Below, piece by piece: positions 35,863-43,940 of a DNA stretch of 64,000 nt. Positions within the stretch are counted from its first letter, which is position 1; each line of letters begins with the position of its first letter. Under the pieces are notes generated by a model, which had not been told where the DNA came from, did no database searches, and worked only from the letters and a program-made list of their open reading frames with translations. The translations under genes were made by a program, and so were the position numbers. Source of the stretch: CAZIGK01 sp964538615 (GTDB lineage: Bacteria > Pseudomonadota > Alphaproteobacteria > Rickettsiales > RI-342); the NCBI GenBank assembly GCA_964538615.1, contig CAZIGK010000005.1:62001-126000 (forward strand). The letters run 5' to 3'.

Positions 35863-36285
35863 TTAGCCAACAATCTCGATGCCGCTGAAAAAGAAGGCGA
35901 TTTCAATCGCGGCGTTTTCTTCGCTATCGGAGCCGTGTACGGAATTACGCTCGATGTTTTCAGCGAAGAGTTTGCGGATGGTGCCTTCTGCCGCTTGTGC
36001 AGGGTTGGTGGCGCCCATGATTTCGCGGTATTTCGCGACCGCATTGTCACCTTCCAATACCTGTACCACGACCGGGCCGGACACCATGTATTCCACCAGT
36101 TCATTGTAGAAAGGGCGCTCTTTATGTACGGCGTAGAACTCGCCCGCTTGCAGGCGGGATAGGCGCATGCGTTTTTGCGCGATGATGCGCAGGCCGGACT
36201 GTTCAATGACGCTGTTGATGGCGCCGGTCAGGTTGCGCGCAGTCGCATCCGGTTTAATGATGGAAAAAGTACGTTGCAAAGCCAT
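35863..36285 (-). CDS. ndk: Nucleoside diphosphate kinase
   Basis: Balances NTP and dNTP pools. 140 aa, normal length; RTFSIIKPDA start, and the phosphorylated His117 in NSVHGSDS. The start at 36285 matches the family (MALQRTFSIIKPD); five codons upstream another start is possible. Confidence 0.97.
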   Translation of the reverse strand: MALQRTFSIIKPDATARNLTGAINSVIEQSGLRIIAQKRMRLSRLQAGEFYAVHKERPFYNELVEYMVSGPVVVQVLEGDNAVAKYREIMGATNPAQAAEGTIRKLFAENIERNSVHGSDSEENAAIEIAFFFSGIEIVG

Positions 36286-36472
36286 GAAACTATCTCTCAT
36301 TGGTTGAGGGGATGAAAGTCGCGGTCAACATAATGATTTTACGGCATCTTGCAAGCGGATAGCGATAGGGCTGTACATTTTTACTGAACTGTGCGATAAC
36401 CATTTGTTAAGAAAAACCACTACATCAGGGGCTGTGATGCAGATTTTCCTACCAGATATGGGGGAGATGCGC

Positions 36473-37549
36473 ATGCGTGGAGCAAGGGCTTTGCGCGGTG
36501 CGTGGTGCGTATGTTTGCCCGGTAAAACCTGGTTTATGGGGATGTGGCTGGTGCTGGGTCTGGCGGCTTGCCAGCATGCGCCGAACATGGGTTCAGAGGC
36601 TTTGGTGGCCAATGGTGTGGATGACCCGTTTGCGCAGGCATTGGCGCAGCACTATTTGGCTTATGCGGCGACAGAGGCAGCCTATGAACATACGGAAAGT
36701 GCCGGGTGGTTCCGGCGCAAAGCTGAGCGTGTGCTGGATGGTGACAGGCTGGAAGCAGGTGACCCTGCCCTATATGCGCTGAAGCATGCACACTATGAAC
36801 GGTTGCGGGCGGCGCGTGAGCATTTGGTCATGTTGTTGATGCCTGAGCATAAACTACTGACGGCTTTGCCAGAGGATGCGGCAAAAGCGCAAGCGGCTTT
36901 CGATTGCTGGTTGATGCAGGCCAGCCCGGATGTGGCGGTGGCAAGCGATTGTCAGGCAGACTGGTTGCGCGCTGTGGACGTGCTGGAGCATGCATTATTA
37001 CGGCATGTTGCGCCGCCGCTTCCGGAGGCGCCTGCAGAAGCTGTGACTGTACCTGTCACCTTGCCCTTGCACATGGCGGTGGGTTTGGCGCAGTTGGAAG
37101 CGGAGTCCCGCGAGGCGTTGCAGGCGTTGGTGCGGCAGTACGGAAAAAATGCAACCTATGAAATCTATCCCGCACTGGGCGAAGAAATGGCGGAAGCGCA
37201 GGAAGGTTCTCTGGTGGCGTTGCGGCAGTTGGCTGTGCAGAACTTACTGATGCGTTATGGTGTGCCGGTTGCCCACATTATTCCGATGCCGGAGGCTGCC
37301 GTGCGAACGGAAGGGCAGCCGAAGGGTGACCAGCGGACAGAATTTTATACGCAGCCTGTCGTGCGTGTGGTGCCGGGGACGGCTGCAAACGCTTTGGCGG
37401 ATACGGTAAAGCAGGATGGAGCGGCAGAGCCGGGGGCGGAGACCGCGCCCGCGATGACATTGTGGCCGCAGGAGCAGCAAGCCAACGCAGCAGCGGAACC
37501 GATGCAACTGCTGCCGTTGAAAGAAGACGATGAGGAGGATGGGCAATGA
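36473..37549 (+). CDS. Lipoprotein, divergent paralogue of the next OmpA-type lipoprotein
   Basis: 358 aa from the ATG at 36473, which has GGGGGAG 6 bases upstream; ATGs at 36437 and 36467 are alternatives. A signal peptide ends in lipobox LGLAAC. Residues ~35-165 share spacing with the following gene's N-terminal domain: Tyr-rich helix LAQHYLAYAATEA, an FRRKAERVLDG segment, FDCWLMQ, and a later Cys. The next ~80 residues resemble an OmpA fold (LPLHMAVGLAQLEAESREAL...), but the binding Asp of the GHADRSG motif is absent. A Pro/Ala/Glu-rich, acidic tail ends the protein. It overlaps the next gene by 4 bases. Confidence 0.72.
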   Translation: MRGARALRGAWCVCLPGKTWFMGMWLVLGLAACQHAPNMGSEALVANGVDDPFAQALAQHYLAYAATEAAYEHTESAGWFRRKAERVLDGDRLEAGDPALYALKHAHYERLRAAREHLVMLLMPEHKLLTALPEDAAKAQAAFDCWLMQASPDVAVASDCQADWLRAVDVLEHALLRHVAPPLPEAPAEAVTVPVTLPLHMAVGLAQLEAESREALQALVRQYGKNATYEIYPALGEEMAEAQEGSLVALRQLAVQNLLMRYGVPVAHIIPMPEAAVRTEGQPKGDQRTEFYTQPVVRVVPGTAANALADTVKQDGAAEPGAETAPAMTLWPQEQQANAAAEPMQLLPLKEDDEEDGQ

Positions 37550-38445
37550 CACGAACCAGCAGCGGGTATAGCGATAAAAGTGTGGTGATGCGAGCCTTTG
37601 GCTTGTTATTGGTGTCTCTGTTGCTGAGTGGTTGCTACACGGGTTTTAACCTACAGGAGTTAAAGCAGGCTGACCCGCAGGGCAGCGCGTATCATAAAGA
37701 ACTGGCCGCGTTGTACCTGATGTATTCAGAAGCGGAAGCAGACAATGCAGACTGGCGGGATTCTCAGTATTTTGCAGGTAAGGGGTTGCGTGCCATTTAT
37801 GGACATGAAGTGCAGCCGGAAGTGGTGGAACGTTGGGATATTCACGGTGGGGCGCTGGTGGAACTGAAACAGGCGCGTGATGAGTTGCTGCCGTTGCTGA
37901 GTGACGCGGTGAAGGAAGCGCAGCCTGTCGCCGCAGCGCAGGCGGTTTTTTACTTTGATTGCTGGGTAGAAAATCAGGAGGAATATTGGAAACAACAGCC
38001 TATTGCTGCCTGTAAGGAAGGGTTGTATCACGCCATGAAAGAGTTGATGCCAGCCAATGTGGCAGAAGCTGACGTGGTGGTGGGCAAACCAGAAGTGCCG
38101 GAAATTGAAAGCACGGCCTATATGTTATTCTTTGCCCATAATGCCATTGATTTGAATGCTGAGGCGCTAGCAACGCTGGAATCTGTCGCCAAGGAATTGC
38201 AAGGGATGCAGGAAGAATACACGGTGGTGATTAATGGGCATGCCGACCGCTCCGGCAATGAAAAGCTGAATTTGGAAATTGCGTTGAACCGCGCGGAAGC
38301 AGCGCGTGGTAAGCTGGTCGAACTGGGGGTGCCGGATGCGCGTATTCAGGTGTTTTCGTTTGGGGAGTCTGCGCCTGCTGTGGCAACGCGCGATGACGTG
38401 GAAGAAGCGAAGAATCGCCGTGTGGAAATTTATATCACCCAGTAA
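37546..38445 (+). CDS. OmpA-family lipoprotein
   Basis: 299 aa. Lipobox LLLSGC places it in the outer membrane. The N-terminal domain (~30-180) has the pattern YHKELAALYLMYSEAEADN, FAGKGLRAIYG and FDCWVENQEEYW..IAACK seen in alphaproteobacterial OmpA-like proteins. The C-terminal OmpA domain (~190-299) has the FFAHNAIDLN strand, peptidoglycan-binding INGHADRSG with Asp and the Arg in ALNRAEAARG. Translation is coupled to the previous gene by ATGA, with GAGGAGG before the start. A second possible start is the ATG at 37588. Confidence 0.85.
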   Translation: MTRTSSGYSDKSVVMRAFGLLLVSLLLSGCYTGFNLQELKQADPQGSAYHKELAALYLMYSEAEADNADWRDSQYFAGKGLRAIYGHEVQPEVVERWDIHGGALVELKQARDELLPLLSDAVKEAQPVAAAQAVFYFDCWVENQEEYWKQQPIAACKEGLYHAMKELMPANVAEADVVVGKPEVPEIESTAYMLFFAHNAIDLNAEALATLESVAKELQGMQEEYTVVINGHADRSGNEKLNLEIALNRAEAARGKLVELGVPDARIQVFSFGESAPAVATRDDVEEAKNRRVEIYITQ

Positions 38446-38502
38446 GTTTGGGTATGTGCTGGGAATCTAACAGTCGCGCAGGTGCAAGAAGGGGATGGTT
38501 GC

Positions 38503-39498
38503 GTGGATGAATGGCAGCAGGCATTTTCGCTAATTCCCTGGCAAGACCGTAGTATGGTGGTGTTTTTTGCTCTGCTGGTGAATTATCTGGTGGGGCAGGC
38601 ATGGCTGCTGGATCAGGTGCCGCGAGGGTTGTGGCCTGCCCAATGGCAGGCGAAGCTGCTGCGTTTTTTAGAAGTGAAGCTGAACCGACCAGAGAGAAGT
38701 GCGGGTGATATCATGTTTCGGGGGGGCTTTGCGCTGGCGTACCCTGTCTTGGTGGCGCTGGCTGCGGGATTGGCTCTGAGCCGTGTGCATCTGATGTATC
38801 CACCGCATGGGTGGATGGTGGAGCCGTTGGTACTGGGGCTGGTGTTGCGTTGGCGCTATGCGCGGGATATGGCTGTGTATGCGGTGGCATATCATCAGGA
38901 TGTCACACTGGATCAGTTGCGGCGGAACCTGCAAGCAATCACCCGTTTGCGAACCGAGACGATGGATACTCATGGGTTATTTCGGATGTGCGCGGAAGAA
39001 ACCACGCTGGCGTTTGGTGAACGACTGGTGGGTGCCTGTTTGTGGTATGTGATATTGGGGTTACCGGGAGCATTAACAGCGGTCGCGGTTGCAGAGGCAC
39101 ATGCGTTACTGGGAAGGCCCTGCCGCGAATTGCGGGCATTTGGCCAGCCGGTGCGTGTATTATACCGCATCATGCTGACACCGGCATTGTGGTTGGCGGG
39201 GGGGATGCTGGCATTGGTGAGCGTGGGGGCGTTACAGTCCACCCCTTTTAAGGCATGGCAGGCGGCCTTGCAGTGGCAATGGGATGGACGGAATTATCTT
39301 TGGCGCGTTATGGCGCAGGCCACAGGGATTCAACTGGGAGGAAAAACGCGTGTGTTGCGTTATGTTACCGAGCAGGGGTGGGTAGGGGATGGCGAGGCAA
39401 AAATGGATTTTCACCATGTCAAGCGTGTGCTGGCAGTAGAAAATCTGGCCGTATTGCTGTGGCTGCTGCTGACAGGAGGTGTTTTTTACGTTACATAG
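38503..39498 (+). CDS. CobD/CbiB-like integral membrane protein, degenerate
   Basis: 331 aa from a GTG at 38503 preceded by AAGGGG; a GTG at 38482 and ATG at 38554 are alternatives. Four to five hydrophobic segments. The spacing of LRRNLQAITRLRTETMD, an AEETTLAFGERLVGACLWYVILGLPGAL block and a following AVAVAEAHALLG matches adenosylcobinamide-phosphate synthase (CbiB), but the typical NTLDSMxG motif is not recognisable and no other cobalamin gene is here. It may be a diverged paralogue with another role. Confidence 0.5.
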   Translation: MDEWQQAFSLIPWQDRSMVVFFALLVNYLVGQAWLLDQVPRGLWPAQWQAKLLRFLEVKLNRPERSAGDIMFRGGFALAYPVLVALAAGLALSRVHLMYPPHGWMVEPLVLGLVLRWRYARDMAVYAVAYHQDVTLDQLRRNLQAITRLRTETMDTHGLFRMCAEETTLAFGERLVGACLWYVILGLPGALTAVAVAEAHALLGRPCRELRAFGQPVRVLYRIMLTPALWLAGGMLALVSVGALQSTPFKAWQAALQWQWDGRNYLWRVMAQATGIQLGGKTRVLRYVTEQGWVGDGEAKMDFHHVKRVLAVENLAVLLWLLLTGGVFYVT

Positions 39499-39525
39499 GG
39501 TGTATTGCTTTGACGCAGGTAGCCC

Positions 39526-40188
39526 ATGAACCCCACACCTTCCTCTGACCAAGATGCTATAACCCCACCGCAGGATGCGCCGGAGCCGACGTCTGTTTTT
39601 TTACAGCGTCTGGTGGATGAGCATCAGCATGACCATTTGAGTTTTGGCGATTTGATGCATGCCATGCATGAAAAAGGGTTTGCCTTTCTCATGCTATTCA
39701 TGGTGTTGCCAAATTGTATTCCCATTCCGATTCCGCCGGGGGGATCAACGGTATTTTCTGTGCCAGTGTTGTTTCTGGCGGTGCAAATGGCGGCAGGCAT
39801 GCATTATCCGTGGTTGCCAGCATGGTTGCGTAAACGCGGGTTGAGCCGTAACAGTGTCGTGTTGATGGTGCAGAAATTCATGCCTTTTTTACGCCGTCTG
39901 GAAAAGGTGTTGAAAGTGCGTTACACCTTTGCCAGTCCGCGCACGATGGAGCGTTTGGTAGGAGCGTTCAGCCTGTTGTTTGGATTGTCTATTGCGGTGC
40001 CGCTGCCGATGACCAACTTTCCACCGGGTGTAGGGATTTTGGTGATGTCTCTGGGGCTACTGAGCCGGGATGGGTTGGCGGTTATTATTGGTATGGTTAT
40101 TGGAACACTTGGTTGTATATTTACTACGTTGCTGTTGTTGTTGGGAACGCATGCCGTGGAAGCGATGTTGGGCATGACCTTGCAGTGA
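39526..40188 (+). CDS. ExoD-family membrane protein
   Basis: 220 aa; hydrophilic N-terminus, then about four membrane segments. Motifs such as LMLFMVLPNCIPIPIPPGG and LPMTNFPPGVGILVMSLGLLSRDG identify the ExoD family, known from exopolysaccharide synthesis phenotypes in rhizobia; the molecular function is unclear. It starts 27 bp after the CobD-like gene. Confidence 0.85.
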   Translation: MNPTPSSDQDAITPPQDAPEPTSVFLQRLVDEHQHDHLSFGDLMHAMHEKGFAFLMLFMVLPNCIPIPIPPGGSTVFSVPVLFLAVQMAAGMHYPWLPAWLRKRGLSRNSVVLMVQKFMPFLRRLEKVLKVRYTFASPRTMERLVGAFSLLFGLSIAVPLPMTNFPPGVGILVMSLGLLSRDGLAVIIGMVIGTLGCIFTTLLLLLGTHAVEAMLGMTLQ

Positions 40189-40273
40189 ACACTCCTGACT
40201 TTAGGATCAGGCAGGATGCCAGAAGCAGGGCGTATGTGGCGTAGCAGCGTGGCGAGCCTCTGGTGGGCTGGCT

Positions 40274-40696
40274 TTATGGTAGCAGGATGCCTTTGCTGCC
40301 GGGTACGGCCATAGCGTCTGGAGAGATGTCGGTGGGAGGTGGCGGCATATCTGGATAGGGAAGGCTGCCATCGGCTCCATGCACGCTGTTCACGGGGGGG
40401 AAAGCCTCTGGCATATAGCGTTGCGGGTTTTGCAAACAATCCTGTAATTGTCGGGACGACCGCCAGCCGCAGTGACCATCCGGCTGCCTGATGCATTCAC
40501 CGAAGCGGTTGTAACATTCGTCATGTGTGGAGAACATCATGGTACACATGGTGCTGCGTTCTTCCTGCGGGGTGGGGTCGCCACATTGTGCTCCGCCGCA
40601 TCCCCATTTCCGGCAGGCAGCGTCCGCCTGGGATATAAAGGTGGTTATTGCCAATAGCATTAGCAGCGAGTAGAGCGTAAAGGAGTGAGGGCGCAT
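40274..40696 (-). CDS. Secreted eight-cysteine-cluster protein
   Basis: 140 aa with a signal peptide (~residues 1-26, ending QADA). The mature N-terminal half has exactly eight cysteines in a compact block (CxxxxCxxxxC, then C, C, C, C, C) with CYNRFGEC, DGHCGW and DCL, consistent with the eight-cysteine-cluster domain found in some secreted bacterial proteins; four disulfides are likely. A Pro-rich tail follows. It is divergent from mutT, the starts being only 34 bp apart. Function unknown. Confidence 0.7.
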   Translation of the reverse strand: MRPHSFTLYSLLMLLAITTFISQADAACRKWGCGGAQCGDPTPQEERSTMCTMMFSTHDECYNRFGECIRQPDGHCGWRSSRQLQDCLQNPQRYMPEAFPPVNSVHGADGSLPYPDMPPPPTDISPDAMAVPGSKGILLP

Positions 40697-40730
40697 GGTG
40701 CTTCCTTTCAAACCTGGGCGGAATGGTGTG

Positions 40731-41204
40731 ATGAAACTGATAGTAGTTGCGGCTGTGGCTTTGTTCAATGAACATCATGAAGTGTTGCTGGCGGAACGCC
40801 CGGCAGGAAAGAGTATGGCAGGGTTGTGGGAGTTTCCCGGAGGCAAATTGGAGGTAGGGGAGACACCAGAAGCCGCACTGGTGCGTGAATGTGAAGAGGA
40901 GCTGGGGATTTGGATAGAAACGAGACATCTGGTGCCACTGACTTTTGCCTCCCATAGTTATCAGGATCCACGGCAGGAAAAACAGCCGTTTCACCTGTTG
41001 ATGCCGCTCTATGGTTGTTGGCAGTGGAAAGGGGATGTGCGTGCCAGAGAGGGGCAGGAACTGGCATGGGTTGCTGTGTCTGCTTTGTCGGAATACCCTA
41101 TGCCGCCAGCGGATGCGCCTTTGGTGGCATATCTACAAATGTTATCGGCTGAGAAGTGGGTGGATGGCCTGCGCGTACATAAACCGGATAGTATGATGGC
41201 ATAA
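40731..41204 (+). CDS. mutT: MutT-type 8-oxo-dGTP diphosphatase (Nudix)
   Basis: 157 aa; hydrolyses oxidised dGTP to avoid A:T to C:G transversions. The Nudix box GGKLEVGETPEAALVRECEEELGI matches GX5EX7REUXEEXGU. The MutT-like GLWEFPGG precedes it. The frame is open upstream to 40695, which would overlap the divergent gene's start; the ATG at 40731 gives the family N-terminus. Confidence 0.9.
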   Translation: MKLIVVAAVALFNEHHEVLLAERPAGKSMAGLWEFPGGKLEVGETPEAALVRECEEELGIWIETRHLVPLTFASHSYQDPRQEKQPFHLLMPLYGCWQWKGDVRAREGQELAWVAVSALSEYPMPPADAPLVAYLQMLSAEKWVDGLRVHKPDSMMA

Positions 41205-41318
41205 ACGTCGTTTGCTATGTGACGAGTGATTTTTGCGGGTGCTTTAACACTCTCTTAAATGTCCTGCGCCTACAATGCGTAAACAGTTTCTTTATATGAT
41301 CACGTGAAAGGTAACCCC

Positions 41319-42080
41319 ATGATCACCCGCACTGTACAACAAAAACAATGCCCTAACACCGGTCGTGAAGGCGGCTTCACACTGGTGGAACTCTCCATCG
41401 TACTCGTCATTATCGGCTTGATTGTCGGTGGGGTATTGGTGGGTCAGGATATGATCCGCGCCGCAGAGATTCGTGCAACTGTTGCACAAATTGAAAAACT
41501 GAACTCGGCAGTAAACTCGTTCCGGGCGAATTATAACGCTATTCCGGGTGACCTGACACGTGCGACCACCTTCCTTGCGGGGGGCAGTATCGCACTGGCG
41601 AATGGTAACGGGAACCGCTTGCTGGAAGATGCGTCAGTGACAGCCGGTACGGATACAACGTATGGGAATTCGTTTGATGGGGAAGTGCAGCAGCTTTGGG
41701 TACAGCTCAACGCGGCGGGGTTGACGGAAGGTGGTAACGGATCCAACACGGTGGTTGGGGATGGTTTGATGCAAACCAAGCTGGGCAGCGGTGGTATTAC
41801 GGCATTTGGTCGGCCATCGGTTGGACGGAATATCTGGCACATGGGCGTGATTGATGGCTATGTGGTGCAGAATACGTTGACGCCGATTCAGGCTTACAAC
41901 ATTGATGCCAAGCTGGATGATGGTCTGCCCATGAGTGGGGGTGTACTGGCGATGTCTGCGATGGCTACCCCAATTACACCAGCAGCGACGAATAACTGTG
42001 GTAGCAGTGGTACAACGCCTGCATCCTACATGGTGAACAATGGTGGCATTCTGTGTCAATTACAGTTCATTATGAACTAA
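41319..42080 (+). CDS. Type IV prepilin-like protein (orphan major-pilin type)
   Basis: 253 aa starting at an ATG preceded by AAAGG. Class III leader: basic N-terminus, processing site G19/F20, Glu at +5 in FTLVELSIVLVIIGL and a ~22-residue hydrophobic helix. The globular part is Gly/Asn/Thr-rich with INSF-type helix continuation (KLNSAVNSFRANYNAIPGD) and two cysteines near the end likely to form a disulfide (D-loop). No pilus assembly gene adjoins it; the Tad genes at 50 kb are of a different type. A strong terminator follows directly, suggesting a single-gene, well expressed transcript. Confidence 0.85.
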   Translation: MITRTVQQKQCPNTGREGGFTLVELSIVLVIIGLIVGGVLVGQDMIRAAEIRATVAQIEKLNSAVNSFRANYNAIPGDLTRATTFLAGGSIALANGNGNRLLEDASVTAGTDTTYGNSFDGEVQQLWVQLNAAGLTEGGNGSNTVVGDGLMQTKLGSGGITAFGRPSVGRNIWHMGVIDGYVVQNTLTPIQAYNIDAKLDDGLPMSGGVLAMSAMATPITPAATNNCGSSGTTPASYMVNNGGILCQLQFIMN

Positions 42081-42102
42081 TGCCACAGTGATGTATGTGA
42101 AG

Positions 42103-42131
42103 AGGGGCTGCGCTAGGCAGCCCCTTTTTTT
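42103..42131 (+). terminator. Rho-independent terminator after the prepilin
   Basis: 9-bp stem AGGGGCTGC/GCAGCCCCT, 5-base loop, then a run of seven T. Confidence 0.92.
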
Positions 42132-42153
42132 AGTTTGAAGAACAAGGGTATGT

Positions 42154-42489
42154 ATGGCCAAGGACACGTGCTTTATTTATACCACGGTCGGAAATGAAGA
42201 GACTGCCCGCGTATTGGCGGCGCAGTTGGTAGAGGAGCGATTGGCGGCTTGTGTGACGATCATCTCTCCTGTGCAATCCGTCTATCGTTGGCAGGGAGCC
42301 GTGGTTTCGTCTATGGAGCTGGTGTTGCTCTGTAAAACCCTCAGAGAAAGAGCGCCGACTCTGATGCATCGGCTGGAAGCCTTGCATCCCTATGAGGTTC
42401 CGGCTATCATAGAGTTGCCTGTGGCTGCCGTTAATGCCTGTTTTGCGCAATGGGTGGCGACAGAAGTCTGTGTCGAGGCAGGGAATTGA
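42154..42489 (+). CDS. cutA: CutA1 divalent-cation tolerance protein
   Basis: 111 aa trimeric PII-like fold. Motifs AAQLVEERLAACVTII, the YRWQGAV strand and LHPYEVPAIIELPV are diagnostic. Role in metal tolerance is debated. It lies in a short gap after the prepilin terminator and before rpmB. Confidence 0.93.
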   Translation: MAKDTCFIYTTVGNEETARVLAAQLVEERLAACVTIISPVQSVYRWQGAVVSSMELVLLCKTLRERAPTLMHRLEALHPYEVPAIIELPVAAVNACFAQWVATEVCVEAGN

Positions 42490-42546
42490 GGGGCTGCGGA
42501 TACAGGCTGTCGCATGCAGGGGCAGGGGTCAGGTTGCAAATGCTGC

Positions 42547-42575
42547 TTGACATTGGGGGAACAATTCGGTAGAAA
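42547..42575 (+). promoter_or_regulatory. Promoter for rpmB
   Basis: Perfect -35 TTGACA (42547-42552), 17-base spacer, and -10 TAGAAA (42570-42575). Located ~95 bp upstream of rpmB, giving a leader of ~85 bases. Confidence 0.6.
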
Positions 42576-42670
42576 GCCAGTCCATTTGTGCTGCAAAGCA
42601 CTGGTTTTTTTCACGAAAAAAGCGTTATTTGCGCACTAATCATACCGATTAATCATTAGGATATAGAATC

Positions 42671-42991
42671 ATGGCACGTCGTTGCAGTATCACCGGAAAA
42701 GGCGTTCAGTCCGGCAATAACGTTTCTCACTCCAACCGCAAGACCCGTCGGCGGTTTTTGCCAAACCTGCAAATGGTTAGCTTTACCAGTGATGCCCTGA
42801 GCCAAACGGTGCGTCTGCGTGTGTCTACCCATGCGCTGCGCAGCATTACGCACAATGGCGGGTTGGATGCATATCTGCTAAAAACATCTAACCTGAAGCT
42901 GGAAGCCGAGGCACTGCGTTTGAAGCGTCGCATTAAAAAAGCGTTGGCTGCGAAAGACGTGGCGCCTGCTGAGCAAAAAGCAGCCGCGTAA
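42671..42991 (+). CDS. rpmB: 50S ribosomal protein L28
   Basis: 106 aa; MARRCSITGKGVQSGNNVSHSNRKTRRRF start, longer alphaproteobacterial type. AGGAT precedes the ATG. Single-gene transcript bounded by a promoter and a terminator. Confidence 0.97.
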   Translation: MARRCSITGKGVQSGNNVSHSNRKTRRRFLPNLQMVSFTSDALSQTVRLRVSTHALRSITHNGGLDAYLLKTSNLKLEAEALRLKRRIKKALAAKDVAPAEQKAAA

Positions 42992-43014
42992 CAGGTTGAT
43001 GCACGAAGATGCAC

Positions 43015-43052
43015 CACCCCGCTGGCCGAAAGGCTTGCGGGGTGTTTGTTTT
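43015..43052 (+). terminator. Rho-independent terminator after rpmB
   Basis: CACCCCGC (43015-43022) pairs with GCGGGGTG (43037-43044) around an inner GCC-GAAA-GGC hairpin; TTTGTTTT follows. An outer GATGCACC / GGTGCATC pair (43009 and 43053 regions) can extend the structure. Confidence 0.88.
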
Positions 43053-43097
43053 GGTGCATCATGGTACTGTGTTTTGTCTTGCTGGGTATGGTGACGT

Positions 43098-43898
43098 ATG
43101 CATTCTGTGATTATTATTCCTGCACGTTATGGTTCTAAGCGGTTTCCGGGTAAGCCGCTGACGATGCTGGCGGGAAAGACCATGCTGCAACGTGTGTGTG
43201 AAACGGCTAGCCGTGCGGCGGAAGCAATAGGTCATACCCGTGTACTGGTGGCAACCGATGATAGCCGCATTGCAGACCATGCCTATGAGATTGGCTATGA
43301 AGCGGTGATGACCCCGGAGACATGTGAATCTGGCACGGATCGGGCATTGGCGGCGATAGACGCCTTATCCCAAAAGCCGGATGTGATTTTGAATTTGCAG
43401 GGGGATGCACCCCTGACGCCACCGCATTTTCTGGTGGAAGTGTTGCGTGCCTTACAACAGCCGGATGTGCAAGTGGCCACGCCCGTGACGCGTTTGAGCT
43501 GGGAGGCGTTGGATCAATTACGGTTGCACAAGCAAACAACGCCCTTCAGCGGTACCACGGCGGTGCTGGCAGGCAATGGCGATGCTTTGTGGTTTTCCAA
43601 GCAGGTGTTGCCTGCGATTCGCAGTGAAGACATATTACGGCAGCAGCCGCTTTCTCCGGTGTATCGGCATATTGGTTTATATGGTTACAAGCGCACAGCG
43701 TTGGAGCAATTTACCCGCTGGCCAGCCAGCCTGTATGAGCAGCTGGAGGGGTTGGAGCAATTGCGTTTTCTGGAAAATGGGGTGAAGATTCGTGCGGTTG
43801 TGGTAGAGTATGGGCAATACCCCGCTATGTCTGGCGTGGATACACCGGAAGATGCCGCAAGAGCGGAAGTGTTGTTGCGGGAATATGCATGGGCGTGA
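43098..43898 (+). CDS. kdsB: CMP-Kdo synthetase (3-deoxy-manno-octulosonate cytidylyltransferase)
   Basis: Activates Kdo for lipid A/inner core assembly. 266 aa, nucleotidyltransferase fold: IIIPARYGSKRFPGKPL, VATDD, CESGTDR and YPAMSGVDTPEDAARAE. The usual NVQGDEP motif reads NLQGDAP here, so the Glu is Ala. The change also occurs in sequences I associate with related sugar cytidylyltransferases, so substrate is likely but not certainly Kdo. Confidence 0.87.
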   Translation: MHSVIIIPARYGSKRFPGKPLTMLAGKTMLQRVCETASRAAEAIGHTRVLVATDDSRIADHAYEIGYEAVMTPETCESGTDRALAAIDALSQKPDVILNLQGDAPLTPPHFLVEVLRALQQPDVQVATPVTRLSWEALDQLRLHKQTTPFSGTTAVLAGNGDALWFSKQVLPAIRSEDILRQQPLSPVYRHIGLYGYKRTALEQFTRWPASLYEQLEGLEQLRFLENGVKIRAVVVEYGQYPAMSGVDTPEDAARAEVLLREYAWA

Positions 43899-43940
43899 GT
43901 GTTCTGGCGTTGCGTTCGTTTGTGCTACAGGGAGTCTATC

